Part shown: one piece after another, positions 34,377-44,273 of the stretch | Numbering within the stretch: the stretch's first letter is position 1 | Layout of the letters: every line of letters begins with the position of its first letter | Source of the DNA: Bacteroidetes bacterium UBA2475 | GTDB lineage: Bacteria > Bacteroidota > Bacteroidia > B-17B0 > Aurantibacillaceae | Assembly (NCBI GenBank): GCA_002342065.1 | Contig: DDPF01000012.1 | Coordinates: forward strand, 372,001 to 436,000 | Length of the DNA stretch: 64,000 nt | Direction of reading: 5' to 3' | Position numbers and translations under genes: made by a program | The notes under the pieces: model-generated | The model's database searches: none | What the model was told of the DNA's origin: nothing | Seen by the model: only the letters and a program-made list of their open reading frames with translations

Positions 34377-35593
34377 TATTTTAAAACTTCAATAAGTTCT
34401 TTACAATTCTTTTTCTGATCAAATTTAGATGCCCATGTATTAAATGCTTCTGTACGAAAAGCTTCCTTTGTGGAAGCGCTAGATCCATTATGGATCTTAA
34501 TAGTATCAGCTATAATGTTGTTTGCAAAATTCTTTTCAATTAAAAAACCATTCTTATAATTTACGATCTCGTTTACACCCCCCACATTTGTTGCTATACA
34601 AGGGATACCAAAACTCATTGCTTCCATTATGGAAACGGGGATACCTTCGGTTTCAGAAACGTTAATAAAAAGATCGACAGGATCGTTCTTATAAAAATCC
34701 ATTAATTGCTGGTTTGTTACATAACCTCTAAGCTCGATTAAAACATTTGAAGGAATATCTTTAATGGCACTTTCAACAATAGCTCTTTCTTCACTATCTC
34801 CAAAATGGATCCATTTTATTTTAAGATCTACTTTTTTTAGGGCTTCAACAATAAGCTCAACCCGTTTGTACTTTTGAAATGACGAGCAGGAAACCAAAAC
34901 AAACTCATTTGACCTATTAACCGGATTTAATGCAGTATGCAATACACCCAAACGATTTACAATGACCTTATCTTTAAATTGCGGCGACATTTTTACTAAA
35001 TGTTGTTTACCATTTTCGCTTATTGCTAATACCTGTTTAATTTGTTTTGATTGAAGGATCCTGAAAGGAAAAAAAAAATTCTTTTCGGTATGCTGATCTT
35101 CATATACATCCATTCCATGGATACGCGTATATAAGGCGACATTTTTTTGTTTATGGTTTATTAGAGAAAATATCAGCGTCCATTGTGTGAACCAATAAGT
35201 ATACACTAAATGGTTTTGTGAGCTATTAAATTGCAAACCTAATTTATTTGCTGCATTAATTCTATGAAGCAAAATGTTTAACTGCTTTTTAAAATAAAAG
35301 ATATAATATTTGCTATAGCCTGAATTAAATACTTCGTTTAAAAAAATACCGGCGATCAAAAAAATATTTTTACTTAAAACAGACAAACGATTATAAGGTT
35401 CAAAAATGTTTTCGTGTTTTATTTCGATATTATTTGGGAGATCGTATTTAATAGTTGTATCCTTAAAATTCATAGGGAAAACAACGATCTTATCAAATTC
35501 TTTTGAAAGGATATCAATTTCATGTTTTAAAAAAGACTCTCCGCTGCCATATGGAAAGTCTATTGTAAAAATATTAAGCACTTTGTTACTCAT
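34376..35593 (-). CDS. Glycosyltransferase, GT4 family
   Basis: 405 aa, GT-B. N-terminal FTIDFPYGSGESFLKHEIDI, acceptor-domain RIHGMDVYED, linker VLVSCSSFQKYKRVELIVEA, and the strong donor signature LFINVSETEGIPVSIMEAMS with GIPCIATNVGG. This is the clearest classical GT4 in the locus. Overlaps the SGNH-like gene by 8 nt on one side and the methyltransferase by one base on the other. Donor unknown. Confidence 0.92.
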   Translation of the reverse strand: MSNKVLNIFTIDFPYGSGESFLKHEIDILSKEFDKIVVFPMNFKDTTIKYDLPNNIEIKHENIFEPYNRLSVLSKNIFLIAGIFLNEVFNSGYSKYYIFYFKKQLNILLHRINAANKLGLQFNSSQNHLVYTYWFTQWTLIFSLINHKQKNVALYTRIHGMDVYEDQHTEKNFFFPFRILQSKQIKQVLAISENGKQHLVKMSPQFKDKVIVNRLGVLHTALNPVNRSNEFVLVSCSSFQKYKRVELIVEALKKVDLKIKWIHFGDSEERAIVESAIKDIPSNVLIELRGYVTNQQLMDFYKNDPVDLFINVSETEGIPVSIMEAMSFGIPCIATNVGGVNEIVNYKNGFLIEKNFANNIIADTIKIHNGSSASTKEAFRTEAFNTWASKFDQKKNCKELIEVLK

Positions 35594-36563
35594 TGTTTTT
35601 TGCGCACATACTATCCATCATCATATTTGCTGCTCGGTATGTAAAATGCAAATTTTCGTAATTTAAAGTGCTATCCGTTGTGATCTTATTAACCCCGGAA
35701 AAATCGTAAAAATTATTTTTAAACGTGCCTGATAACAGTTTTTCCAATTCAGATTCAATTTTACGTTTATGGAAATTAGGGGGGTAAATAACTTTATAGT
35801 TGATCTTATTTTCTTTAAGTGTTTGTGCGATCTCATTCAAATGCTTAGCATCCCGAGCATCGATTACCATACTTTTTTTAGTATAGCTCATATAATCCGG
35901 TTTAAAAACCTGTTTATATTCTTTAAAATTTGTTTCCAATAAACTATCCGCAAGGGTAGGATAATTCTTACATACATAATTCATATCTATTCCGGGTTTT
36001 GCAAAAGCGTCTTTCATCCAAGCCTCTTTATAATCACCGGTTAACTTATAATAAATATGCTTTATAAAAAAATAATCGCTAAAATAATACTTGATGTAAT
36101 TTGAATAAAAAGTTATATAAGAAACATTAGAACTTATGGGCGTGTGGTTGTATACAGGGCCCTGGTAAAATCTATGTGCATTGTCGGTATTTTCAAGGAT
36201 ACCATCGTCCACCAGGATCACAACGTTTTTTACTTCTTTTTGTTTATCTATTATCAGCTGCAATTTCTTTTTAATATTTAAAACGCTTTCGCCCGGACAG
36301 CCAAAATCAAAAAAATCTTCCGTCGTTGTTCCGCATTTGTATTTCTTAAACGCATGTGTTCGTGAGTTACCAAAAATAAAGGCCGAAGGGGCTTTCGCTT
36401 CATATTCGTTTAAATACTTTCTTATAACGATCATATCTTCGCTGGTGGCAGCAAGGCAATTACTTTTGTATAATATTCCAAATGGGTCATCGATAGCAAA
36501 GAATAGCAGAAAAAATATTAAAGGGCTGCCAAAAATAAATGTATTCGCAATTAACTTTTTCAA
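35586..36563 (-). CDS. Membrane-anchored SGNH-like protein, MBOAT partner 2
   Basis: 325 aa with one N-terminal transmembrane helix (about 7-24). SGNH block I is AFIFGNSRTHAFK with the serine; the C-terminal block reads LNYENLHFTYRAA, where Glu stands in place of the usual catalytic Asp. Start is TTG overlapping the MBOAT stop as TTGA. As for copy 1, the protein probably receives an acyl group from the MBOAT and places it on the growing or finished glycan. The Asp to Glu change makes activity less certain. Confidence 0.7.
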   Translation of the reverse strand: MKKLIANTFIFGSPLIFFLLFFAIDDPFGILYKSNCLAATSEDMIVIRKYLNEYEAKAPSAFIFGNSRTHAFKKYKCGTTTEDFFDFGCPGESVLNIKKKLQLIIDKQKEVKNVVILVDDGILENTDNAHRFYQGPVYNHTPISSNVSYITFYSNYIKYYFSDYFFIKHIYYKLTGDYKEAWMKDAFAKPGIDMNYVCKNYPTLADSLLETNFKEYKQVFKPDYMSYTKKSMVIDARDAKHLNEIAQTLKENKINYKVIYPPNFHKRKIESELEKLLSGTFKNNFYDFSGVNKITTDSTLNYENLHFTYRAANMMMDSMCAKNNE

Positions 36564-37993
36564 AACTGGAAATAAATAAACTGGTTCTTTTCAAAAATAC
36601 CGAAGAAAATACTTCCATAGATCAGAAAAAAATACATTGAATAACGCACAGGTTTGCTCAACGAATGAAAGTAATGAATAATACTTTTGTCTTTTTGCTT
36701 CCACTCTATTAGCATTACTGTTGATACGAAAAGAAGTGACAATAAAAACACACCGGCCCCTTTGTTAGCATAAAGTAGTTTTAATCTGGCAAGGTCTGCA
36801 TTGCTAATAATATTACTTATTTGTTGGAATAAATTATTCTCTAAAGACCCTACAATATTAAAAGCCTGTTTAATATTTTCTGCCCTAAAAAAGATCCATG
36901 CAAATGTTATTAAGCCAAATATTAAAACTCTTTTTAAAGGAAGATAAAGTTTAAAGGTACCAACCACTGCTTTAAGTTGATTTTCGACGATAACATATAA
37001 GCCATGCAAAAAACCCCAAAATAAAAAGGTCCAGTTAGCCCCATGCCAAAAACCACTGATAACAAAAACTATAAATTGGTTTATTTTTGTTCGTGTTTTT
37101 GATATCCTATTCCCACCCAAAGGTATATATAAATAATCTCTGAACCATGTTGATAAAGAGATGTGCCATCTACTCCAAAATTCAGTAATAGTTCTCGAAA
37201 AATAGGGCATCCTGAAATTGATCATGAGATCGAAACCTAATGTTTTTGCTGTTCCAATTGCAATATCTGAATATGCCGAGAAATCGAAATAGATCTGCAA
37301 TGAAAAGAAAACACAAGCAATAATTACAGGTATTCCTTCGTAATTTAATTGATGATCAAACACTTCATTTACATAAATAGCTAACCTATCGGCCACAACA
37401 ACTTTCTTAAACATTCCCCATGTTATCAGCTTCATGCCATTAACAATGTTGGCGTAAGAAAATTGCTTTTTTTCATGAAACTGGTGCAAAATATTTTGTG
37501 GTCTTTCAATTGGGCCAGCAACCAATTGGGGGTAGAACATAACGTATAGAGCATATATCCCAAAATGTTTTTCTGCTTTTTGATTCCCGCGGTATACCTC
37601 AATTGTATAACTCATTGCCTGGAAAGTGTGAAAGGACAAGCCAATTGGTAACAAGATCTTAAGAAAAGGTAAATTGGCTCCGCCAATATCATTTATATTA
37701 TCAATAAAAAAATTATAATATTTAAAAACAAAAAGAACACCGATGTTAGCTATTAAACTAATTATCAAATAGTATTTCCTTTTCCTTCCTTCAGTTTTAG
37801 CTATTAAAAGTCCTGCAAAATAATCGATGATGATGGTTCCAAAAAGTATTAAAATGTAAACAGGTACAAATGCCATGTAAAATACGCAACTACTTGCCAG
37901 TAGGTGAAACCACCTGAACTTATGTGGCAACAAATAATACACGGGTGTTACGATTAAAAAGAAAAGTATGAATTGTAAAGAATTAAATAGCAT
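36560..37993 (-). CDS. MBOAT family O-acyltransferase (AlgI-like), copy 2
   Basis: 477 aa, close paralogue of the protein at 18813-20243. Same landmarks: MLFNSLQF start, FYPQLVAGPIERPQNILHQF, FDFSAYSDIAIGTAKTLG, FWSRWHISLSTWFRDYLYIP and SGFWHGANWTFLFWG with the catalytic His. Starts with ATG and overlaps the GT4 upstream by 11 nt. Followed by its SGNH partner in the same order as copy 1, so these two MBOAT/SGNH pairs are a duplicated cassette. Confidence 0.92.
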   Translation of the reverse strand: MLFNSLQFILFFLIVTPVYYLLPHKFRWFHLLASSCVFYMAFVPVYILILFGTIIIDYFAGLLIAKTEGRKRKYYLIISLIANIGVLFVFKYYNFFIDNINDIGGANLPFLKILLPIGLSFHTFQAMSYTIEVYRGNQKAEKHFGIYALYVMFYPQLVAGPIERPQNILHQFHEKKQFSYANIVNGMKLITWGMFKKVVVADRLAIYVNEVFDHQLNYEGIPVIIACVFFSLQIYFDFSAYSDIAIGTAKTLGFDLMINFRMPYFSRTITEFWSRWHISLSTWFRDYLYIPLGGNRISKTRTKINQFIVFVISGFWHGANWTFLFWGFLHGLYVIVENQLKAVVGTFKLYLPLKRVLIFGLITFAWIFFRAENIKQAFNIVGSLENNLFQQISNIISNADLARLKLLYANKGAGVFLLSLLFVSTVMLIEWKQKDKSIIHYFHSLSKPVRYSMYFFLIYGSIFFGIFEKNQFIYFQF

Positions 37994-39167
37994 TTGCTTT
38001 ATTTTCGACCAGGCTTAATAACTGTTGTACTATTTTAACTGAGTTGTGGTTTGACTGTACATATTCATTATGGTTTTTACAAAATTCCTTATACAATTTT
38101 TCATCCCTCATCAAGATATTCAATTTATCTGATAACTGATCTATATCATCACTACAAACAAAACCACAATTGTTTTTTGAAATATAATTGTCAGGATCAA
38201 CAAGCAGGCTTAAAACCGGAATACTATAATTTGCAGCTTGTAAAAAAGTATTTGGAAAACCTTCGAATAATGAGGTTGAAACTAAAATACGCGATCTTTG
38301 AATTAAAGTTTCGGTTTCACTAAGACTTAGACCTTCAATAAATTTTAAATTAGCCGGTAAACTATTTTTTATTCTATTGTGAATTTCACTATTATTTATA
38401 GCGCAGATCATCGTAAAAGAAAGATCCGGATTAAGCTTTGCCAATTGAATAAAAAATTCAGGTCTTTTTATATCGTTTGATTTTCCAACCCATATTGCAT
38501 CTATCGTTTTAGAAAGCTGCGATTTTTCCTTCCTAAGCACAACGGGATTTCTAATTAATGAACTATCTCTTAAGAATACCTGTTTAATTAAATTTTTCTG
38601 GTAATTATTTTGAACGATAATTTTTTCTGCATTTTGTATTGTATTAGAAATAACTTCTTTTTCAAGACCCAATTTGTTTTGATTATAAATGTTTAATTCT
38701 TCGTTTGAAGCAATATATTGAAAATATTTTTTGTTGTTTTTAACACAAAAATCAATAACATTCCTACTCTCGCTGGTCATACTGAATATAAAATAATAGT
38801 CGGCATTGGTTTTTATCAGCCAATGATCTTTAACATACCTGTTAAAGTCTGAATTGACTTTTTTAAAATTAAACGCCAGCTTGCTCCAATAATTATATAC
38901 ATTGTTTACCAAAGAATTTACAAACGAATTTATTTTATAGGAAGCGTTGTTAAACCTGTCAGCCAAAAGCACAACGTTATCAATAGTTTGAGAAGGAAGC
39001 TGGTTACAGTTATTGGTAACAAAATACACTTTATACTTATTATTTTTTGCTATTTCTTTTGCAAAGATACTTGCCCGCAACTCTGCCCCGCCGAATTCAA
39101 AATTTGTTGAAGTATCAAATAAAGAATATGCATTTGTAACAACAAAACAAATTTTTATTTTTTCCAC
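37983..39167 (-). CDS. Glycosyltransferase, GT4 family
   Basis: 394 aa. N-terminal FVVTNAYSLFDTSTNFEFGGAE-like segment (GGAELRASIFAKEIAKN) is the acceptor loop of GT4 enzymes; then DAIWVGKSNDIKRPEFFIQL (linker and donor domain) and SRILVSTSLFEGFPNTFLQA with the ExxE-like EGFPNTFLQA motif. GTG start, 16 nt after AsnB copy 2. Retaining transferase, sugar unknown. Confidence 0.88.
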   Translation of the reverse strand: MEKIKICFVVTNAYSLFDTSTNFEFGGAELRASIFAKEIAKNNKYKVYFVTNNCNQLPSQTIDNVVLLADRFNNASYKINSFVNSLVNNVYNYWSKLAFNFKKVNSDFNRYVKDHWLIKTNADYYFIFSMTSESRNVIDFCVKNNKKYFQYIASNEELNIYNQNKLGLEKEVISNTIQNAEKIIVQNNYQKNLIKQVFLRDSSLIRNPVVLRKEKSQLSKTIDAIWVGKSNDIKRPEFFIQLAKLNPDLSFTMICAINNSEIHNRIKNSLPANLKFIEGLSLSETETLIQRSRILVSTSLFEGFPNTFLQAANYSIPVLSLLVDPDNYISKNNCGFVCSDDIDQLSDKLNILMRDEKLYKEFCKNHNEYVQSNHNSVKIVQQLLSLVENKANAI

Positions 39168-39183
39168 CCGACAGTTTTATCTT

Positions 39184-41016
39184 TTAATTTTTAAACTGAC
39201 TTAACCACTCTTCTAAAAACAACATGAGCCACATGCCGCCTGTGTTTTTTGAATGCACTAATTCATTAATAGCATTGTGGTCGAAGAAACTTGAAATATT
39301 TGAATTTTTCGCAAGTACACTATCGTTCAATTTTTCTCTTAACTGACCTTCATTCGAGAACCATTTCTCTAAAGGAATAGCGAAGCCTTGTTTTTTTCGA
39401 TAAATAAATTCGTGTGGAAAATGTTTTGCTAAAAGTTGTTTCAGAAGTAGCTTTCCTTCCCAATTATTTTTGCCATCTTTATTAATATTGAATTCTTCGG
39501 GTATAGTAGCTGCAAACTCCCACACTTCCTTATCAATAAGAGGAGTGCGCACTTCAAGGCTATGACACATACTTGCTATATCAACTTTAGTTAATATATC
39601 GTATGGCATATACGTTTTTGCATCCATATATTGCACCTTATTTGCCATAGAATATTTTTTGGTATGATCAAAGAAACTCTCAAAACCTTCCGGTTTATTT
39701 TTTTGAGCAGCCCTGAACTCATCTTTCCATAATTTTGATCGCCAGTTGTTATCAAGGTATTCGATATGGCCTAACCAATAATTAAGCGTATCTTTTTTTG
39801 GATATCTAGCAGGCAATATTTTTTCGAGATGAGGGTAAAGTGTTTTTTTTAATCCACTTCTGTGATTTACCGGCATATATTTCATCCAGTGAAGGTAAGA
39901 TCCATAACCTGCAAAACATTCGTCGCCTCCATCACCACTTAATACCATGGTGACGTGCTTTTTTGCCAACTCGCAAACATAATAAGTTGGTAGAGCAGAA
40001 CTATCACCAAAAGGTTCGCCATAGTGTTTTACTAATTTTGGTAACAGGTCAAGCGCGTTTGGTTTTACGATCTGGGTGTAATGTTCAGTATTAAATTCTT
40101 TTGCAGCTAATTCTGAATATTTGAGTTCATTATAAGCCTCTTCTTCAAAGCCTATACTAAATGTTTTTACTTTTTTAGGTAAGATCTCGCTCATGTACTT
40201 AACTACCAATGTAGAATCTATACCTCCTGATAAAAAAGCGCCAAAAGGTACATCTGATAAAAGGTGAGCTTCAACTGACTTTTTTATAACATCGTTAGTA
40301 GCTTCTAACCACTCTTCTTTTGTTTTAACTTGTTTTTTCGAATACGAAATATCCCAGTATTGCTTTTGCTCAGAGATCTTACCATTGAGAGAAATAGTTA
40401 TATGATGTGCGGGTTTTAATTTTTGCACGGAATTAAAAATAGTTAAGGGTGCCGGAATATACTGCAGCCATAAAAAATTATCAAGTGCTATGTTATTTAT
40501 TGAACTATCAAACCCCGGTATAAATTTAAACTGTTGTATCTCGCTGCCAAAAGCTATGCTGTTTTTATCAGTATAAATGTAAACAGGTTTTATTCCAAAA
40601 TGATCGCGGGCAATAAATATTTCTTTTTTTGTTGTGTCTAAAATAGCAAATGCAAACATTCCCCTTAATTTATTTACACAATTTGCGCCCCACTTTTCGT
40701 ATGCATAAATAATAACTTCAGTATCAGAATTAGTTTTAAAGACCACGTCTAGTTTTTTTAATTCTGTTTTTAATTCAAGATAATTATAAATTTCTCCGTT
40801 AAAGGTTATCCATAGAGTTTCATTAACGTTACTCATGGGTTGAGCCCCTGAAGCAAGATCTATTATAGACAATCTACGGTGACCAATAGCAGCGTTCTCA
40901 AAAATTTTGTGCCCAAAACCATCCGGACCCCTGTGCGCAATACTATCGGTCATCTGCTTAATAACAGACTCATCGGCTTTAGCTTTTAAATTTATATAAC
41001 CACCAATGCCGCACAT
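39184..41016 (-). CDS. asnB: Asparagine synthetase-like amidotransferase, copy 2
   Basis: 610 aa. MCGIGGYI with Cys2, IGHRRLSIIDLA, FNGEIYNYLEL, then synthetase PP-loop GAFLSGGIDSTLVV near 262 and LSGDGGDECFAGY. Complete glutaminase and synthetase domains, so it can use glutamine by itself. Overlaps a GT4 by one base (TAATG). Likely amidates a sugar carboxylate in the repeat unit. The three AsnB proteins in this locus are clearly diverged from one another, which argues for different targets instead of recent copies. Confidence 0.9.
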   Translation of the reverse strand: MCGIGGYINLKAKADESVIKQMTDSIAHRGPDGFGHKIFENAAIGHRRLSIIDLASGAQPMSNVNETLWITFNGEIYNYLELKTELKKLDVVFKTNSDTEVIIYAYEKWGANCVNKLRGMFAFAILDTTKKEIFIARDHFGIKPVYIYTDKNSIAFGSEIQQFKFIPGFDSSINNIALDNFLWLQYIPAPLTIFNSVQKLKPAHHITISLNGKISEQKQYWDISYSKKQVKTKEEWLEATNDVIKKSVEAHLLSDVPFGAFLSGGIDSTLVVKYMSEILPKKVKTFSIGFEEEAYNELKYSELAAKEFNTEHYTQIVKPNALDLLPKLVKHYGEPFGDSSALPTYYVCELAKKHVTMVLSGDGGDECFAGYGSYLHWMKYMPVNHRSGLKKTLYPHLEKILPARYPKKDTLNYWLGHIEYLDNNWRSKLWKDEFRAAQKNKPEGFESFFDHTKKYSMANKVQYMDAKTYMPYDILTKVDIASMCHSLEVRTPLIDKEVWEFAATIPEEFNINKDGKNNWEGKLLLKQLLAKHFPHEFIYRKKQGFAIPLEKWFSNEGQLREKLNDSVLAKNSNISSFFDHNAINELVHSKNTGGMWLMLFLEEWLSQFKN

Positions 41017-42242
41017 TAATTTTTAAAATTTTTAATGGTCTCTTTATAAAGTTCAACTAATTGCTTTAAAACAATATCCGGATCAAGTTTATCTATACGT
41101 TTTTTTGCCGCAAGTTCAATTTTCTCCTTTTCAATAGCGGTAAGGCTTAATACTTTATTTATTTTTTTAAGAAGCGCTTTATGGTCGTCTGTATTTATTA
41201 AAAATCCATTTTTACCATTCTCTATCAATTGATCAAAACCGTTGCCAACTGTGCCAATAACAATTTTACTATTGGCCATAGCTTCTATACAAGTATTGGG
41301 AAAGTTATCTATCAAGGAGGGTAAAACAACACATTGTGAATTTTGAATGATAGGAAATAATTTATCGTGCTTTACGGCATCAAAATGAATGATCTTACTT
41401 TTATGTTTGCCGGCTTTTTCTATCAAATGATCCCATAGAGGTAAATTATTTATTTGATTATTTACTTTTTTACCTACAAAAACAAAATACAGGTCATTAT
41501 GTTGTTCAAAAAGGTCGAAGATCATTTCTGCAATAGTACCAACGCCTTTTACCAATCCAATACTACCAAAGAACAAAATATATTTTTTGTTGCCGAGTTG
41601 TTGTGAATACAAACTATCATCAAACCCAACTGCGGGTTTTATATAAGGCGTTTCGATCACTTCAATTTTTTTATTAATTATAGGCTCGGTTAAAGACGTG
41701 ATCATTTTGCTTGGTCCGAAGACCACATTAGTTTTTTTCATCGCTTCTGTTTCTATCTCTTCCTGCATTTGTATAGCCAGATCAGAGTAGCCATAGCCGC
41801 CAAATTGCTGGCATAATTTTGTAGAACTGGATAAACGAACAATGCCAGGGAGATCTGCAGGACAATACAACGCTAAACCACTGATATGGGGATAATGCAC
41901 AATATCAAATTTTTGTTTCTTATTTTCTTCTTCAATTGCTTTATTTATAAATTTAGCATTAGCTTCAAACTCTAACTTGTGATACTTTTTTTTACTCATC
42001 AAAAAACCAAGTTTAAATCTTTGAAATTTGTATTTGTATTGCCAGCGTAAATCGGGGATTGCCACCTTAATTACATCTATACCATCAAAATTTATTTTTT
42101 CGTTTTTTTGCGCGGTTAAAAAAACAGTAACTTTATGATCATTATTTATCAGCCATTTTGCCAGTTTATAGGTATAATTTGCCAAACCACCATCAAATGC
42201 TGTTTCTGAAACAAATTCTGTTGTAGCGATAGCAATGTTCAA
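41016..42242 (-). CDS. Glycosyltransferase, GT4 family
   Basis: 408 aa. N-terminal TAFDGGLANYTYKLAKWL (acceptor loop GGLANY), IVHYPHISGLA, linker YILFFGSIGLVKGVGTIAEM, and donor motif QCVVLPSLIDNFPNTCIEAM with GNGFDQLI. Typical GT4. Begins with TTG at 42242, overlapping the previous stop as TTGA; MNIAIATTEF fits the family start and no ATG is close. Partner of AsnB copy 2, whose start overlaps its stop. Confidence 0.9.
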   Translation of the reverse strand: MNIAIATTEFVSETAFDGGLANYTYKLAKWLINNDHKVTVFLTAQKNEKINFDGIDVIKVAIPDLRWQYKYKFQRFKLGFLMSKKKYHKLEFEANAKFINKAIEEENKKQKFDIVHYPHISGLALYCPADLPGIVRLSSSTKLCQQFGGYGYSDLAIQMQEEIETEAMKKTNVVFGPSKMITSLTEPIINKKIEVIETPYIKPAVGFDDSLYSQQLGNKKYILFFGSIGLVKGVGTIAEMIFDLFEQHNDLYFVFVGKKVNNQINNLPLWDHLIEKAGKHKSKIIHFDAVKHDKLFPIIQNSQCVVLPSLIDNFPNTCIEAMANSKIVIGTVGNGFDQLIENGKNGFLINTDDHKALLKKINKVLSLTAIEKEKIELAAKKRIDKLDPDIVLKQLVELYKETIKNFKN

Positions 42243-43522
42243 GCAAATTTTAATTTAATATAAAATACAAGTGCTTCGGCTGATAACAAGAATTTATTTA
42301 ATATGTTTCTCACCTTGTCAATAAGTGGTTTTTTTGAATCCATTACTGAAGTCAAAATTTCAATGGGCTTATTAATTGCATTTTTTATGTACCAATCATA
42401 AGCTTCATTGGCTATAACCGTTGCCTTATTTTTATCTTTATAACAATCTATCAGCGCTTTTACCAATTCATCTTCTGAAGTTGCACAATACATTGGGTAA
42501 AGACTTTCCACTTTTCCTTTGTAAATAGCATCATTTCTGTGATGGATGATCGGCTTTTTCATGCACATGAACTCAAAAATTGCTCCGTAAGAGAACCAGC
42601 TGTAATCTCCTATTTCACCAATTCCAACATCAGCAAAACTTATCATGCTTAAGATCTCTCTTCTTTTTGTGATCGGGAACCAAACGATATTTTTTTGAAT
42701 TCCAAGTTCATTGACCAAACGTTTTGAATCTTCTACATCTATACCATATTCGAAAACTACTAAACAGGCTTTGGCCTTTGTAGAATCAATAAATTTTTTA
42801 AATGCCCTAAAAATACGCTCATTCCCTTTATAACTCCAAAGATCCTGCGGATTTTTCCATGATTGCCTGATATGATTAAAAGCAATAAAATCAAATTCTT
42901 TTCTTATTTCGGTCATTCTGTTTGTGAAAACGCTTTTACTTTGTAAATAAGAACTGTTCTCCCAACTAAACTCCGGTGTAAAAATAAAAGGAAAAGGATA
43001 TTTATAGCGGGTACCTTTAAAATTGAACTGAGCAATTATTTTTTCGAAATCGTCATTTGTATGATCAAATATAACAGCTGAAGCATTCTCGATCCCTATC
43101 TTTTGATACTTTGCAACGGCTGACATTTGTTTATTAAAGTTTACACTATCAGTACTTTTTGGCACAAAAAAAGGCAGGTCATACAGATCTGAACCATAAG
43201 GTATAACAATATCAATTTTTACTTTAGAAAAAGTTAAATACGCAACTGAATAACCACAGGCTATAATAAAATTATATTTTGAAAAAAATTTATTGACAGA
43301 TAATTTATCTGTAAAAAGTATATCTGATCTTAGAAAATCAAATTCAAAAGTAAAATTACTTTGATCTTTCTCAAAGGTATCTGCTTCAGGTTGAAAATGA
43401 CTAAACTCTTCCGAAAGGATTAAATGAGCATTGTATCCGCGGTGTCTTAAATGCCTTACAATAGCAAACATACTATTATTCATATTACCAACACAAGCAA
43501 TTTTTAATTCGCTTTTATTCAC
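42239..43522 (-). CDS. Putative glycosyltransferase, GT-B fold
   Basis: 427 aa, more divergent than the other GTs. Features: IACVGNMNNSMFAIVRHL at the N-terminus, VIPYGSDLYDLPFF, then FIAFNHIRQSW (start of the C-domain), and FADVGIGEIGDYSWFSYGAI followed by EFMCMKKPII, which corresponds to a donor-binding region. No transmembrane segment except a weak hydrophobic end. GTG start, 1 nt after HisF-like gene. Role in the glycan is inferred from context; it may belong to an uncommon GT family. Confidence 0.7.
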   Translation of the reverse strand: MNKSELKIACVGNMNNSMFAIVRHLRHRGYNAHLILSEEFSHFQPEADTFEKDQSNFTFEFDFLRSDILFTDKLSVNKFFSKYNFIIACGYSVAYLTFSKVKIDIVIPYGSDLYDLPFFVPKSTDSVNFNKQMSAVAKYQKIGIENASAVIFDHTNDDFEKIIAQFNFKGTRYKYPFPFIFTPEFSWENSSYLQSKSVFTNRMTEIRKEFDFIAFNHIRQSWKNPQDLWSYKGNERIFRAFKKFIDSTKAKACLVVFEYGIDVEDSKRLVNELGIQKNIVWFPITKRREILSMISFADVGIGEIGDYSWFSYGAIFEFMCMKKPIIHHRNDAIYKGKVESLYPMYCATSEDELVKALIDCYKDKNKATVIANEAYDWYIKNAINKPIEILTSVMDSKKPLIDKVRNILNKFLLSAEALVFYIKLKFA

Positions 43523-43523
43523 C

Positions 43524-44273
43524 TTACACTAATAATTTTTTATCAGGAAAATTTATTAAAACCCCGAAATCTTTTTTCTGGTAAACAACCATGCTTCCCA
43601 TAGCAATAGCATTTGCACCACCTTCTTTAATTCCCGAAATTAAATGTTGTACATTGCCTGCTCCACCGTGAGCGATCACTGGAACTTTTGAAATTGATGT
43701 TACTTGTTTTATTAATTCAATATCTAATCCACTCCAGGTGCCTTCGTTATCCACACTAGTAATAAGTATTTCGCCAACACCTGCCTCTTCTAATTTTTTA
43801 ACCCATTCTTCAATAGTATATTTATGTTTATCATTTGCTGAATTTGAAACCACCTGGCTTTTACCAAAAAAATTCTTTTTTACATCAATTACACCTATCA
43901 CCGCCTGCGACCCATATACTTCTGAAATTTGAGTAATTAAATTTAAGTTAGAATGTAGTGCGCTATTAATGGCAACCTTTTCGATACCAATATTGTATAT
44001 TTTTTGAGCTTGCTCAAATGTTTTTATGCCACCACCATATGCCAATGGCATAAAGCATTCATTAGCAATTTCACCGAGCAGTTTATAATTAGGCTCCCTG
44101 TTCTTAGGCGTTGCTTCAATATCCAAAAAAATTAATTCATCCACTTCTTTTTCATTAAAGATCCTAACGGTGTTTATAGGATCACCAACATATTTTGGAT
44201 TTTTAAAATTAACAGTTTTAACCAACCCGTTATCTTTTAACAACAAACATGGTATATAGCGAACAAGAAGCAT
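43524..44273 (-). CDS. hisF: HisF-like ammonia-channel subunit for sugar amidotransferase
   Basis: 249 aa, (beta/alpha)8 barrel of the HisF family. It lacks the catalytic Asp at position 11 of true HisF: the sequence reads IPCLLLKDNG with Leu11 in place of Asp, while the second acidic residue (VIGVIDVKK) and the phosphate-binding VIAHGGAGN and AIAMGSM regions are kept. This is the pattern of HisF2-type proteins (WbuZ, the WbpI neighbour set) that channel ammonia from HisH to a WbpG-type amidotransferase. It is therefore not expected to make imidazole glycerol phosphate. Starts in TAATG overlap with hisH. Confidence 0.88.
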   Translation of the reverse strand: MLLVRYIPCLLLKDNGLVKTVNFKNPKYVGDPINTVRIFNEKEVDELIFLDIEATPKNREPNYKLLGEIANECFMPLAYGGGIKTFEQAQKIYNIGIEKVAINSALHSNLNLITQISEVYGSQAVIGVIDVKKNFFGKSQVVSNSANDKHKYTIEEWVKKLEEAGVGEILITSVDNEGTWSGLDIELIKQVTSISKVPVIAHGGAGNVQHLISGIKEGGANAIAMGSMVVYQKKDFGVLINFPDKKLLV

